Shown here: piece after piece, positions 54,067-63,659 of the stretch
Position numbering within the stretch: the first letter of the stretch is position 1
Layout of the letters: the number at the start of each line of letters is the position of its first letter
Assembly: GCA_047967505.1 (NCBI GenBank)
Contig: CM106540.1
DNA: 64,000 nucleotides
Source: Dipteris shenzhenensis
Lineage: Eukaryota; Polypodiophyta; Polypodiopsida; Gleicheniales
Strand: one strand, 5' to 3'
Program-made: the position numbers and the translations under genes
The notes under the pieces: generated by a model
What the model saw: only the letters and a program-made list of their open reading frames with translations
What the model was told of the DNA's origin: nothing
Database searches by the model: none

Positions 54067-56600
54067 ACAATGTACTCAAAAAGTGTCCTGAAAAACTCTG
54101 TACGAATCAACTGCAAATACACTGAAGATGCCAAGTGAAATCTCTGTACCGTCGGTGAAGATAGAACTGCAGTATATAAAATCTGATCTATGTTACAAGG
54201 CTTGTGGCAATGATGCCGGGAATAGCAAGAGGCTTTACAAGGCTGAAAATGATGTGCACAATGCCGTGAGATAGCCGAATAGGCTTTACAATGGTGGCAT
54301 GTGTGTGTGAAATCAAGTGCTATCTACCCACTGAATCAATTTGCAATGCCTCTGAACTCTGAAGTCTGCTCACTGAACTGATGAACGTAAGGTTTCAGGT
54401 AATGTAATGATGTGAAATCGGATGTGAGTGTATGGACTGACTCCGAGTAGGTACTAGTCGGGAATTTCGGGAATGGCTTAGATTGACAACTTGGGGAAAT
54501 TCAAAGCGTCCCCTCTATGGCGATCTAGTCTACTCTGATCTAGATCTAAACCAACCGTCGATCGATGAAAGAACAGCAAATAATTCCTTTTCTTTTGTTC
54601 GTTTTAAGTGCTGGGTCAGATGTGTCGATGTAGAGGCAAATGTGCATGAAGGAAGTGGTTTTGTCGACGAGGCTCAAATGTGAGTGTAACTTGTGCTGAA
54701 ATGTGTGCGTGATGTGACGAGCGTGTAGAGCACAAAAAAACAAGCGACTTTCCTTTTTGGAGCGCCCTCAAATTCTTCCTGGATCAAGCGATACGACTTG
54801 ATCTAGGTGGAGGGGCAAAAGGAGTGCAAATGGTGCCAATGATGATGTGTCACTGTGAGTCACATGCAGAGATGATGTGGCACTGTGCTTAGCAAGAGGT
54901 GTGCCAGTGAAGCTCTGTGCTGAGGTGGCAGGAGTGTGCACATGCAGTGTGTGCACAGTGTGCCTAGCAAGGGACTGTGCCTTCAGAGGATAGTGCTGAG
55001 GTGGCACTGCTGATGTGGCAGAGGTGACGTGGCAATGATGATGTGGTAGTGATGATGTGGCCTAATGACATGGCTGGATGATGTGGTAAAATGACATGGC
55101 ACAAGGATAAGGTGATGATGTGGTAGATGCTGGAGTCTGCTGACGTGGCAAGATGGAATAGTTGATGATGTGGCACATGGGTTGATAAGGTTGCCATGTG
55201 GCAATCTGTGGACCAAACCCAATTGTGAGTTAACCTGACCCGTGTTAATCTAACCAACCCTAACCTTTCCTAACTGTACCCGGGTTATTTGGACCCAAGG
55301 TGGGTGATAGGATTGATGGCCATGTGTCACAATTGTGGCTAAACCGCCTAACTAGGGGTTTGTTGAACCTAATCGTGGTTTGCTCCTATCTGCAACGGAG
55401 TCACGGGCGTTGCGCGGAGATCGTTGTAGGAGATTGTGTTCGTGAGCAATCGTTGGTGGCCTTTGCATGAAGCTTCTTGCGATCGCGCCCGCGTTGGAGA
55501 TAGCTACAGGAGGCGCTGTTTGAAGTCGGCTGAGGCCACCGTAGATGGCTTCCACCTCCATAGCCAGCGCTCAGCCATCATCGCACAATGATCCAGAGCT
55601 CCTTCGCTCTGTTTTGGGTGGCCGTCGATGGCTCCTAGGAGGCGTCGTCAGAGCGGGCATGGAAGCTATAGGTAGAGCGAGATCATCGTTGAAATTGAGC
55701 CTTTGTGGATGACCGTCGTTTGGAGTTCGTTGTTGCTGTCAACGGGCGTTGTTGGAGGTCTCGGAACTAGCAGGAAAGAGCCACTCTCGATGGAGATGGC
55801 CCGTGAGCTTTGGCTCGTAGTTGGAGGCTGCGGGCCCTTGGAGCGCCAATGGCTCATAGTAGAAGCTGTAGTGAAGGAACTTGCTGGAAGGAGCCGGGCG
55901 TGCGGGCTGATGGAGCCACGATGCACCTACTAGCCGCGTGAAGACTAAGAGCTGCTGCTGGCGACTGGATATGCAAAGTCAGCTAGTAGAATCTATAGGT
56001 CGTTGTAGACTGGTGCGCCAATGGGCGCTACAGAGAAGCCTTTGTGGCTCGTTGGAGACTGAAGGTAGTCGATACAGAGGGTCTTTGGAGCCATTTTACC
56101 AGCTGGTTTCTATAGAGTTAGATGGAGACGCAGCTTGGAGAGGCTTTGGACTGAGTATAGGAAGCTTGGAGCTACTCCCAGAGAGCTAGTCAAATCTTAT
56201 ACAGAACCTTTCTCTGGTTGTAGGACTCTTGCCTTCTCGAAAATCTCTCAAACAAAATTCTCTCAGAAAATTAGAGAACAGAGTCTCTTTCTCATTGAAC
56301 ACTCAAGGAAACCAACGAATCTTCTCAACACCATATCTTGAGCTTTAGATATCAGATCTGGAAGCTTTCTAAAGCAAAATGAAGGTGGAGAAGAGCTCTA
56401 CGATGAGAGCTAAAGATGCCAAGGTCTTGGACTCTCTCTCAACAAAAAATCTATTAAGAACAATGACGGAAATTTCTTTCAAATGGATGGATGAAGATCT
56501 CTCACCGGAAGTGGACTCTCACGGAGAACACTCAAGAGAACTCTCATCTCACAATCTCTCTCGCACTCTCAAGAATCACAATGCCTCAGTGGAAGGCAAG
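54067..56600 (-). other. Very long leader of copia III
   Basis: About 2.5 kb between the primer site and Gag. 54830-55200 is rich in degenerate GATGATGTGGCA units; 55380-56200 is more GC-rich with short Arg/Ser-rich frames on both strands (for example 55666-55926 minus). No domain recognised. It might include captured host sequence. Confidence 0.55.
54830..55200. repeat. GATGATGTGGCA minisatellite in copia III leader
   Basis: Degenerate tandem and clustered copies of TGATGATGTGGCA / TGATGTGGTA / AATGACATGGC, more than a dozen, separated by short spacers. Confidence 0.75.
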
Positions 56601-56615
56601 GAAGCTCTGATACCA
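56601..56615 (-). other. Primer-binding site of copia III
   Basis: The complement reads TGGTATCAGAGCTTC, directly inside the right LTR. Confidence 0.95.
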
Positions 56616-56872
56616 TGACAAAATATGAAGAGGGGAGAGGAGAAGAGTGGAGATGAGGAGAGAGGGCACAGCTAGAGAGCACACCACAAATGACTAACTG
56701 TACACTAGATTTAGTTGAAAAAATAGAATATATACAAACCCTTTTAGGGTTAGGGTTAGGGGATCTAACCCTTTCCTTTATAGCACTCTATAAGGTTAGT
56801 GCTATGCACATATGATCACGTGATGGTGCTATGCACACATGATCACATGATGTTGAGCGTGAACTCTCAACA
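56616..56872 (-). repeat. 5' LTR of copia III
   Basis: 257 bp, the pair of 49451-49707, with A for G near its start (ATGAAGAGG) and G for A near its end (GAGCGTGAAC). Confidence 0.95.
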
Positions 56873-57090
56873 TTTGAAGAAAATTCATTGAACCTATTAC
56901 TTTTCCACATGAACTAGAAAGAATTTTAGTAGAGAAGAAAAAATAACATGACATAAGGTATGGCAACAATGTCTTGTAAAGTGGAAAGATGAACCTGAAG
57001 AGAGTTCAACATGGGAAAGGGTAAGCAATCTCTAGAGGAGGTTTTCCAATTTTGTTTTTGAGGATGTAAATGCTCTTAAGGAGATGGGAA
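56873..57090 (+). pseudogene. Chromodomain end of gypsy G
   Basis: Reads FEENSLNL, then CLVKWKDEPEESSTWERVSN and RRFSNFVFEDVNALKEMG: a chromodomain at the integrase C-terminus, which in chromoviruses binds modified histones and steers integration. TAG stands at the usual Gln after VSNL. It continues the frame broken at 49450. AAGGAGATGGGAA at its end could be the polypurine tract, with a 3' LTR starting TGTTACGTC at 57091. Confidence 0.82.
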
Positions 57091-57560
57091 TGTTACGTCA
57101 ACCATAATCATAGAAGCTAGAGGCTTGGTTATTGTGACATAAGGAACCAGAGGGCTTGACAACACTTGCAGTTAGTAGAGACTTTGAGGGTTTGGGTCTA
57201 GTGTTCTAGGCTTGGACACTTAGGAATTGGTGCAAAGGGAGAATCCATGAGAGGGATTCAAAAGTAAGGTTCTATATGGGACACATGGCACCTAAAGAGG
57301 AGTCCAATTGGAAAGTTCTAGGTTCAGGGGGGTTTCTAGAGAGAGAGCCTCCTGGTGGAAGAAGGGGGGACGTTTTGTGCAAGAGGGGGCACTCTAGAGG
57401 CCGTGGTTGGGTAGCGAATAGTTTTGGAGCCCTCTATTTTGTCTTGGTGTGACATTGGGGCCTATTTCATCCCATACAATTCCTTTTTCAACTTTGACAC
57501 CATCTATTTCCCTTTATCTGAAGGCCTTGAGGCTACTCAACTTATACCTCCTCTTGAAGC
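57091..57560 (+). other. Possible 3' LTR start of gypsy G
   Basis: Begins TGTTACGTCAACC after a purine run. No partner LTR can be found in the window, so the end is unknown. Confidence 0.3.
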
Positions 57561-57850
57561 TTGCCATTGAGGGACACATACATCTACAATAATGGCCAAC
57601 CATGATGGGTTGCTAAAGACAACATTACATGAATGGTTTTCATGTGGTCTGTAGAAGCAAAAGTCTCATCATGGTCCATCTCCTTAGCCTTGGCATACTT
57701 CTTTGCCACTAACCTAGCCTTGTACTTGTCGAAAGTGCTATAGATTTGTACTTGACCTTGAAGATCCACTTGGAAGTTGGTACCTATGACCTTCACTTCG
57801 ATGGTCATGGACTAAGGTCCTAAGTCTTATTCCTCTAAATGGTATCAATC
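57560..57850 (-). pseudogene. Copia RT fragment
   Basis: The minus strand reads [40 protein letters not shown] and HHGWPLL, the N-terminal part of a Ty1/copia RT. No other domains remain nearby. Confidence 0.75.
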
Positions 57851-58380
57851 TTTGACTCCATGGCTATCATTCATGCGAAATGCTCGACTACCTTTGTATA
57901 ATGCATTGCATCATGTGATACCAAGGCTGTATATCCAAAATGTGCTTGGATTGTGGAAAATAGGGCAAACTGAAGGTGGGACTAGTTGACAATTAGGATG
58001 AGTCTAGGGGAGTTGGTCGATAGATCAACCACATGAAGGGTTGGTTTGGAGCCCGTAATATTGTTGTGGTCATAGATGAGTTTGATGGAACAATTCCCTT
58101 TGGCTGCTCATCAGTCTCTTCATGTTGTTTGAACCATGATGGGCATAGTGACATTTGCCAATGATTCCCTCGTGCATCTACTATGGCTTGCTACCACTAT
58201 GACTAGCGTGCATGTTGATTACATTGAACTTTGTCAGTAGTGTTAGTATGTGATCCTCATACAAGCACCATAGGGATGTAAAGGATCAGTGATGTTGTCT
58301 ACCTTGTTCTTCTCTACATGCAATAAAGGTTTGGTTTCCTAGTTTTGTCTTTCAATTGATTTATCTAGCTTAATGATCAT
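57851..58380. other. Anonymous stretch
   Basis: Possibly a decayed continuation of the adjacent minus-strand copia, but no motif is visible. Confidence 0.3.
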
Positions 58381-59160
58381 GTGTTGGATGCTATAGTTTA
58401 TGAGTGGGATCTAATAGTTTGTACTAGAGCGGGTGATGAGGCAATGGAATCTAAGACTGAATCAGTGAAGTTAGTGACCTCCAATAGCACAAGTACTCCT
58501 ACATGGCAAATGAGTCTTCGGCTTTACCTAATGGAAAAGGGATTACGGTCCATGGTAGCTAGAATTGACAATAAACCAACTGGAAAGACGGTTCAAGAAT
58601 TGCTAGACGTTGGTGCTATGATAGGATGGAAACAAAAAATCATTTGGGGTACTTGGGCATGCTATTAAAGGAAAGTTTAATCATCATTTAATGATGCAAG
58701 AACTAGCTGGTAATCAAAACTTTATTTTAGTTTTAACACAAAAATTCCAAGGTGATGTTTAAGGAAAAGATTTTAGTTTAAAGATGGCTGATAATATCTT
58801 CAGGCAACTCCTTGATTTGGATGTATGTGTCAAAGATGATGACAACAAAGTAGTCCTCTTAACAAGTCTAGCATTTGCATACAATGGAATTATGAAAATT
58901 CTTTGAGTAAATGGAGACATACCTTTAGTAGAAATGATTGCAACTCTTCTAGATGATGAATGACATAAGAACTTAGCGCAAGGTGATGAAGATATGGAGC
59001 ATGCATATGTAAGCAAGGTGACAAAGAGAAAAAATAAGAAAGATGATCAAACGCAGGGTAGTGTGAGAAGCCAAGGCACAAAGAGGAATATTGCTTTAAG
59101 AAAAGAGATGACATTACTTGAAAGAACAAGAAGAAGAATACAAAGAGTGCACATGTAGCT
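58381..59160 (+). pseudogene. Copia Gag fragment
   Basis: Plus-strand pieces WQMSLRLYLMEKGLRSMVAR, MADNIFRQLLDLDVCVKDDD, VVLLTSLAFAYNGIMKIL and a Lys-rich tail (YVSKVTKRKNKKDDQTQGSV) resemble copia Gag up to the zinc knuckle, which is not recognisable. Stops interrupt it. Confidence 0.5.
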
Positions 59161-59218
59161 AAAAATGATTGGCCTTAGTCATAATCTTGAGAAGCTTAGT
59201 GTCTAATCTTGAGAAGTT

Positions 59219-60078
59219 TAGTGCCTAAACCCAATACTCTAAACCTCATATTCAAGACCCTAAATCCTAAATCCTAAATCCTAAACCCTAAAACCTCTAT
59301 TCTAAGCCTCTAAACCCTAAGCCCTAAGCCTTGAACCTTGAACCATGAACCCTAAATCCTAAACCCTAAACCCTATATCCTATACCCTAAATCCTATACC
59401 CTAAACCTTATATCCTATACCCTAAATCCTATACCCTACCTATACCCTATACTCTATACCTTCAATCTAAAACCCTAAACCCTAAATCCTAAACCCTTAA
59501 TTGTATACATTAAATCCTATATCCTATATCTTATAGCCTAAACCCTAAACCCTAAACCCTAAATCCTATACCCTAAACCTTGTATCCTCAAACTAAAACC
59601 CTAAAACCTAAACCCTAAACCCTATATTCAAAACCCTAAACCCTAAACTCTTAATCCTATATGCTAAATCATATACCCTATTTACTATATCCTAAATCTT
59701 AAATTCCAAACCCTACACCCTATATTCTTACCCCCAAATTCTAAATCATATATCATAAAGCCTATACTCTAAACCCTATATACAAAACCCTAAACGTTTA
59801 AACCTAAACCTTGAACATACACCCTAAATTGTAAATCCTATACCCTACACCCTAAATCGTAAACACTAAATCCTATATCCTATGCCGTATACCCTAAATC
59901 CTATATCCAATATCCTAAACCCTTAACCTTATACCCTAACCCTTAAATACCCTACATCCTAAATCCTCAATCTCTAAACCCTACACCCTAAATCCAAAAC
60001 CCAAAACATACCCTAAATCTTAAATCCCAAAACCCTAAATCCTATATCCATACCTTAAACCCTATATCCTAAATCCTA
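59219..60078 (+). repeat. Degenerate telomere-type array (CCCTAAA)n
   Basis: About 860 bp of CCCTAAA, TCCTAAA, TCCTATA and ACCCTATA heptamers in one orientation. CCCTAAA is the plant telomere repeat (C-rich strand). Perfect runs are only two to four units long, so this is an old interstitial or subtelomeric array. Confidence 0.92.
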
Positions 60079-60099
60079 TACATGTGAAGAGTTGCGTAC

Positions 60100-61054
60100 C
60101 TCTATCGGGTATCATTTGCATGGTTGGGTATGCTTTTTTCCTTGTTTCTCACCATGCATCATGAATGAGTGCTATACAATATGCATCGGTGTGCTTCTAG
60201 TCTACATGTTTATCTTTGATTAGTATGATACTTTGTAAGGGCCTTAATCTTATCTAGTTTAAGTCCTATGCAACATCGGATATAATGTGCATGGTTGGGC
60301 ACACATATTACCTTGTTTCATATGACACATCATGCATGACTATGAGAAAATACTCACATCGGTGTACTTCTATCCTATGTGCATATCTTGGATTGGTTTG
60401 ATACTTTTCAAGAAACTTAGTCTTGCTAATGCTATGGGCCATGAAAACTGTCACATCCACCAGATATAATTTGCATGGTGGGCATACACATTTCCTTGTT
60501 TCTCATCACATGCACAAGTATGAAAAAATATGCATCAAGGTTACTTCTATCCTATGTTCATGTCTTGGATTGGTATGATACTTTGCAAAGGCATTAATAT
60601 TGTCTTGTGCCAAGTATCAAACCCATAAAATACCATTTTCATAGTTGGTAGAGCATACTTCCTTTTTTCTCATCACGAGTAATGCATGAGTGTAAAAAAA
60701 TAAGTAACTAGGTGCTTCTATCCTACTCGTTTACCACTATGGGATATGATACTTTCAAGGATGTAATTACCCAATTTAAGGCTTGTCCAAAGTAGCATAC
60801 CCATCTGATATATTTTTCATGGTACAACATGCATATTTCCCTATTTCTCACACCATGCCATGCATGAGTGCAAAACAATATGCATTGATGTGCTTCTAGG
60901 ATGCATTTGGTACTTTGTAGGGACCGTAAAGGTATCCACTTCAAGAACCTTGCAAAGTATCATACCCATTGAATATCATTTGCATGGTTGGGCATACATA
61001 TTTCCTTGTTTCTCAACATGCATCATGCATAAGTGTCTAAGAATATGCATTGGG
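60100..61054. repeat. Satellite array, about 170-bp unit
   Basis: Five to six diverged head-to-tail units, recognised by GCATGGTTGGGCATAC near 60112, 60283, 60467, 60633, 60812 and 60976. Other phrases repeat at the same phase: TTCCTTGTTTCTCA, ATGCATGAGTG, TGCTTCTATCCTA, TGGTATGATACTTTG. Unit length varies from about 164 to 184 bp, near nucleosome length. It directly follows the telomere-type array and is cut at 61055 by a copia LTR. Confidence 0.88.
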
Positions 61055-61406
61055 TGTTGAGATATCGAGCTCCACCCGTGATATGCTAGGGTGACCGTTG
61101 TGCATTTATGTCACCGACTTGTTAGCTGTAGATGCGATTGGTACACCGCCCATGAATAATAGCTGTATGACAACTATCCTTATGTACTCTAGTTCGTGGC
61201 TCAGTTAGTATGCCACCTTAGTTAGCTAAGTTTGGTTTGAGACCCACATATAGGGTTCTTCTATTTCTTTGTACTAGAGTTCTTTTGGCTTTCACAACTA
61301 AGAAGAGGAAAACTATTTTCAGCCTCCACCTTTGTGTGTATTCCCCCATTGTGTATGTGAGAAAGCCGCAAGTGAGACTCCTTCCTTCTCTCCCACTATC
61401 TTCACA
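61055..61406 (+). repeat. Copia LTR, first copy
   Basis: 352 bp, TGTTGAGATATCGAGCTCCACC...CTATCTTCACA, followed immediately by a primer site. The first 12 bases equal the start of the copia I LTR, but the interior is largely different. Confidence 0.88.
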
Positions 61407-61858
61407 TGGTATCAGAGCCTAGTTCGTGGTAAGGAGCTCAAGAAAGCAAACCAAGTTCGTGGTGTCCTGGTAAGAGGACCAGTGTTGCTTTCCTTTTTCG
61501 AGTTTGGGAGCAAATCTCTGCAGGTAGCATAGCCGAAAAGTGCAAGAGTGCATTGTCTCAGATTGAGACGCCCTTTGCGATGTGGCGAGAGGGCATTATA
61601 TGTTGCGGGCAAGGGCAAAGCCCTTGGTGACTTTATTTTTTTGATTCGAGGCCATTTTGGGGCCCGTTTTAGAGGTGGAAGTTCTCCACAAGCACTGAGA
61701 AAAAGGCCCTGTTTTTGTTGTGCAACCACTGTTCTGCAGGTCGGTAAAAAGTTGCCACAAAAATTGCATCGTATGCCTGTGCGCAGAGATATTGGGAGTT
61801 GCAGAATCGTCCTTATTGCCTGTTGATGCAAAATCGTCACTAGGAAGTGACTGTCTGG
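61407..61858 (+). other. Primer-binding site and leader of copia J, first copy
   Basis: TGGTATCAGAGCC (61407-61419), then leader DNA homologous to the copia I leader (18850-19330) and to 63660-64000. It breaks off at 61858 within CACTAGGAAGTGACTGTCTGG, before any Gag. Confidence 0.88.
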
Positions 61859-62133
61859 TCAAATACTTCCCATACTTCATAAAAGAGTCCATACTCATAT
61901 GTAGCCTTGATGTACCTCATGATTCTTCTCACTATATCTCAGTGAGGTTTCTGTGGCATTTGCATAAATTGACTTATGAGATCCGTAGCAAGAGACAACT
62001 TAGGCTGGTCAATCCTAATCAAACTTCCAACCATCTGTTGGGGGGGTAAAGGCCAATGGCCTAGTATATACCCCTTTGTACCAAACATACATAATAAGAG
62101 CTTACCTTGATCTGGGTGAGTTAGCACCCACAA
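61859..62133 (-). pseudogene. Copia RT/RNase H fragment joined to leader J
   Basis: The minus strand reads MVGSLIRIDQPKLSLATDLI, SQFMQMPQKPH and, further left, RRIMRYIKATYEYG: the end of a copia RT and start of RNase H. It lies in the opposite orientation to the leader it abuts, so the junction at about 61859 is a rearrangement or an insertion edge. Confidence 0.7.
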
Positions 62134-62430
62134 TGTCGGTGTTCTTCCTTTCTTTGTTGCTCTCCGATAAGACCTCTTCCGTTAACCCGTCGACAGAATC
62201 GAACGGAAGATGACGAAAAAGACGTGGGGAGCTCTCACGGTCGATCGCATGCACCATTGCTAGTACCCTAGTTCATATGAACTCCCACAGACCTGAAGAA
62301 CCCGTGCGATGCCAGAGATCTGCTCGTTGACGTGTGCATGGTGGCGGGGAGGTCGCCATTGTTCCAACGACCCAAGTCTTTGACCCAAGTCTTCTATAAA
62401 ACCATATGGATAGGATTGGGTTAGAAGCAA
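62134..62430. other. Anonymous stretch
   Basis: No frame or element recognised; a short direct repeat GACCCAAGTCTT occurs twice near 62378-62403. Confidence 0.3.
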
Positions 62431-63010
62431 GGCCACGGCCCCGGTGGTTAGCCAGGCCGTGATGTATTTCGAGCATCTGTGCAGAGGTCACGGGTTTGAG
62501 TCTGGCAGGGGGAGGCAAAGCACGAGCTGACGAGGGGGCCGACCCCATTCTTTTGCTGATCTCCAAAGAAACAATATAGCCAGGAGGCCCGGCTTGGTTA
62601 CACTAACCAAGACTTGGCTCCATGGCTAGCCCAACGATAGGCACTGCGGTTGCTTTCCCGATGGTTTTGAGTTCGATCCCGAGCGCAGTGGTGCGCTAAC
62701 GTTTTGGGCGCGCCCACGTTCAGGCGAGGACAAAATAAAAGCAAGTGGCCCTGCCTAGTTACACCAACTGACAGGTGGCTCGGTGGTTGGCGCTTTGAGT
62801 TCCTGGGAGGAGTTCAAGGGCTCGAATACCCCGTGCAGCTATGCAGAGATTTGGGACGTGCGCGTGGAAGAAAGTACATGATATGTATAAGTGGTAGGTT
62901 TTGGTTACACTAACCAAGACCAAGCCACTTGGCTATCCCGACGGGAGGTTCTGCGCGTAGTTACCTGGAGGTTGTGAGTTCGAGTACTGGCGGTTGGCCA
63001 TCCTTTTAGC
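62431..63010 (+). repeat. Cluster of four tRNA-like units
   Basis: Four stretches each have an A-box-like part followed by a B-box-like part: 62440-62515 (GGTGGTTAGCC / GGGTTTGAGTCTGG), 62615-62690 (GGCTCCATGGCTAG / GAGTTCGATCCC, a perfect B box), 62770-62835 (TGGCTCGGTGGTTGG / GGGCTCGAATACC) and 62925-62995 (CACTTGGCTATCC / GAGTTCGAGTACTGG). The last three are preceded by a TTGGTTACACTAACCAA-type palindrome. None folds obviously as a complete tRNA. SINE-like or tRNA-derived repeats are likely. Confidence 0.5.
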
Positions 63011-63306
63011 AGAGTCTGCTAAGTTTGGCAGTACATCCAGTTTAGTTTGGCGGTTCGAACAGTTTAGCCCCGGCTAACTTTAGTTAGTCTCAACTAGCCA
63101 GACAAGGGGCTTTTGGAAACAGACTTCACAGCCATGTTCCCCCTCTTGTCTTGAGTTTTCGGAGCAAGCCTCGGGCATTACTCTTGCTACACGATGCTTC
63201 GACAAGCATTATGTGAAGGAGCAATTCTCCAAAGCCGTAGCTCTCAGAAGGAGTTCTAGTCGATTCCTTTGAGCGTCTGAAGGACCAGGGCACCTTTGTG
63301 AAGGTG
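63011..63306. other. Stretch before second copia LTR
   Basis: No coding frame or polypurine tract before 63307. The tract AGCAATTCTCCAAAGCC...AAGGAG is unremarkable. Confidence 0.3.
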
Positions 63307-63659
63307 TGTTGAGATATCGAGCTCCACTCGTGATATGCCAGGGTGACCGTTGTGCATTTATGTCACCGACTTGTTAGCTGCAGATGCAGTTGGTACACCG
63401 CCCACGAATAATAGCTGGATGATAGCTATCCTTATCTACTCTAGTTTGTGGCTCAGTTAGTATGCCACCTTAGTTAGTTGAGTTTGGTTTGAGACCCACA
63501 TATAGGGTTCTTCTATTTTCTTTGTACTTGTGTTCTTTTGGCTTACACAACTAAGAAGAGGAAAATTGTTTTCAGCCTCCACTTTTGTGTGTATTCCCCC
63601 ATTGTGCATGTGAGAAAGCCGCAAGTGAGACTCCTTCCCTCTCTCCCACTATCTTCACA
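63307..63659 (+). repeat. Copia LTR, second copy
   Basis: 353 bp, close homologue of 61055-61406 in the same orientation, with scattered substitutions. It is also followed by a primer site (TGGTATCAGAGAC), so it is a 5' LTR and not the 3' partner of the first copy. Confidence 0.88.

Larger units (their letters stand above)
49451..56872 (-). mobile_element. Complete Ty1/copia retrotransposon III
   Basis: 7422 bp on the minus strand, 257-bp LTRs (49451-49707 and 56616-56872) that differ at about two positions, and perfect TTTGA target duplications (49446-49450 and 56873-56877). Primer site inside the right LTR, purine tract inside the left. It lies between the integrase core and the chromodomain of gypsy G. 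The leader is unusually long (about 2.55 kb). Young insertion, but gag-pol has six TAG codons and one frameshift. Confidence 0.95.

Noticed and set aside
14157-56872. Reassigned or suppressed TAG codon as an explanation for amber-only stops
   Set aside because: The host gene uses an ordinary TGA stop, the elements are silenced-type repeats, and CAG-to-TAG deamination explains the pattern more simply.
62440-63000. Functional tRNA genes
   Set aside because: A and B boxes are present, but I could not form acceptor, anticodon and T arms with proper pairing for any unit.
61055-63659. A single short copia element bounded by the two LTRs
   Set aside because: The second LTR has its own primer site and leader to its right and no polypurine tract to its left.
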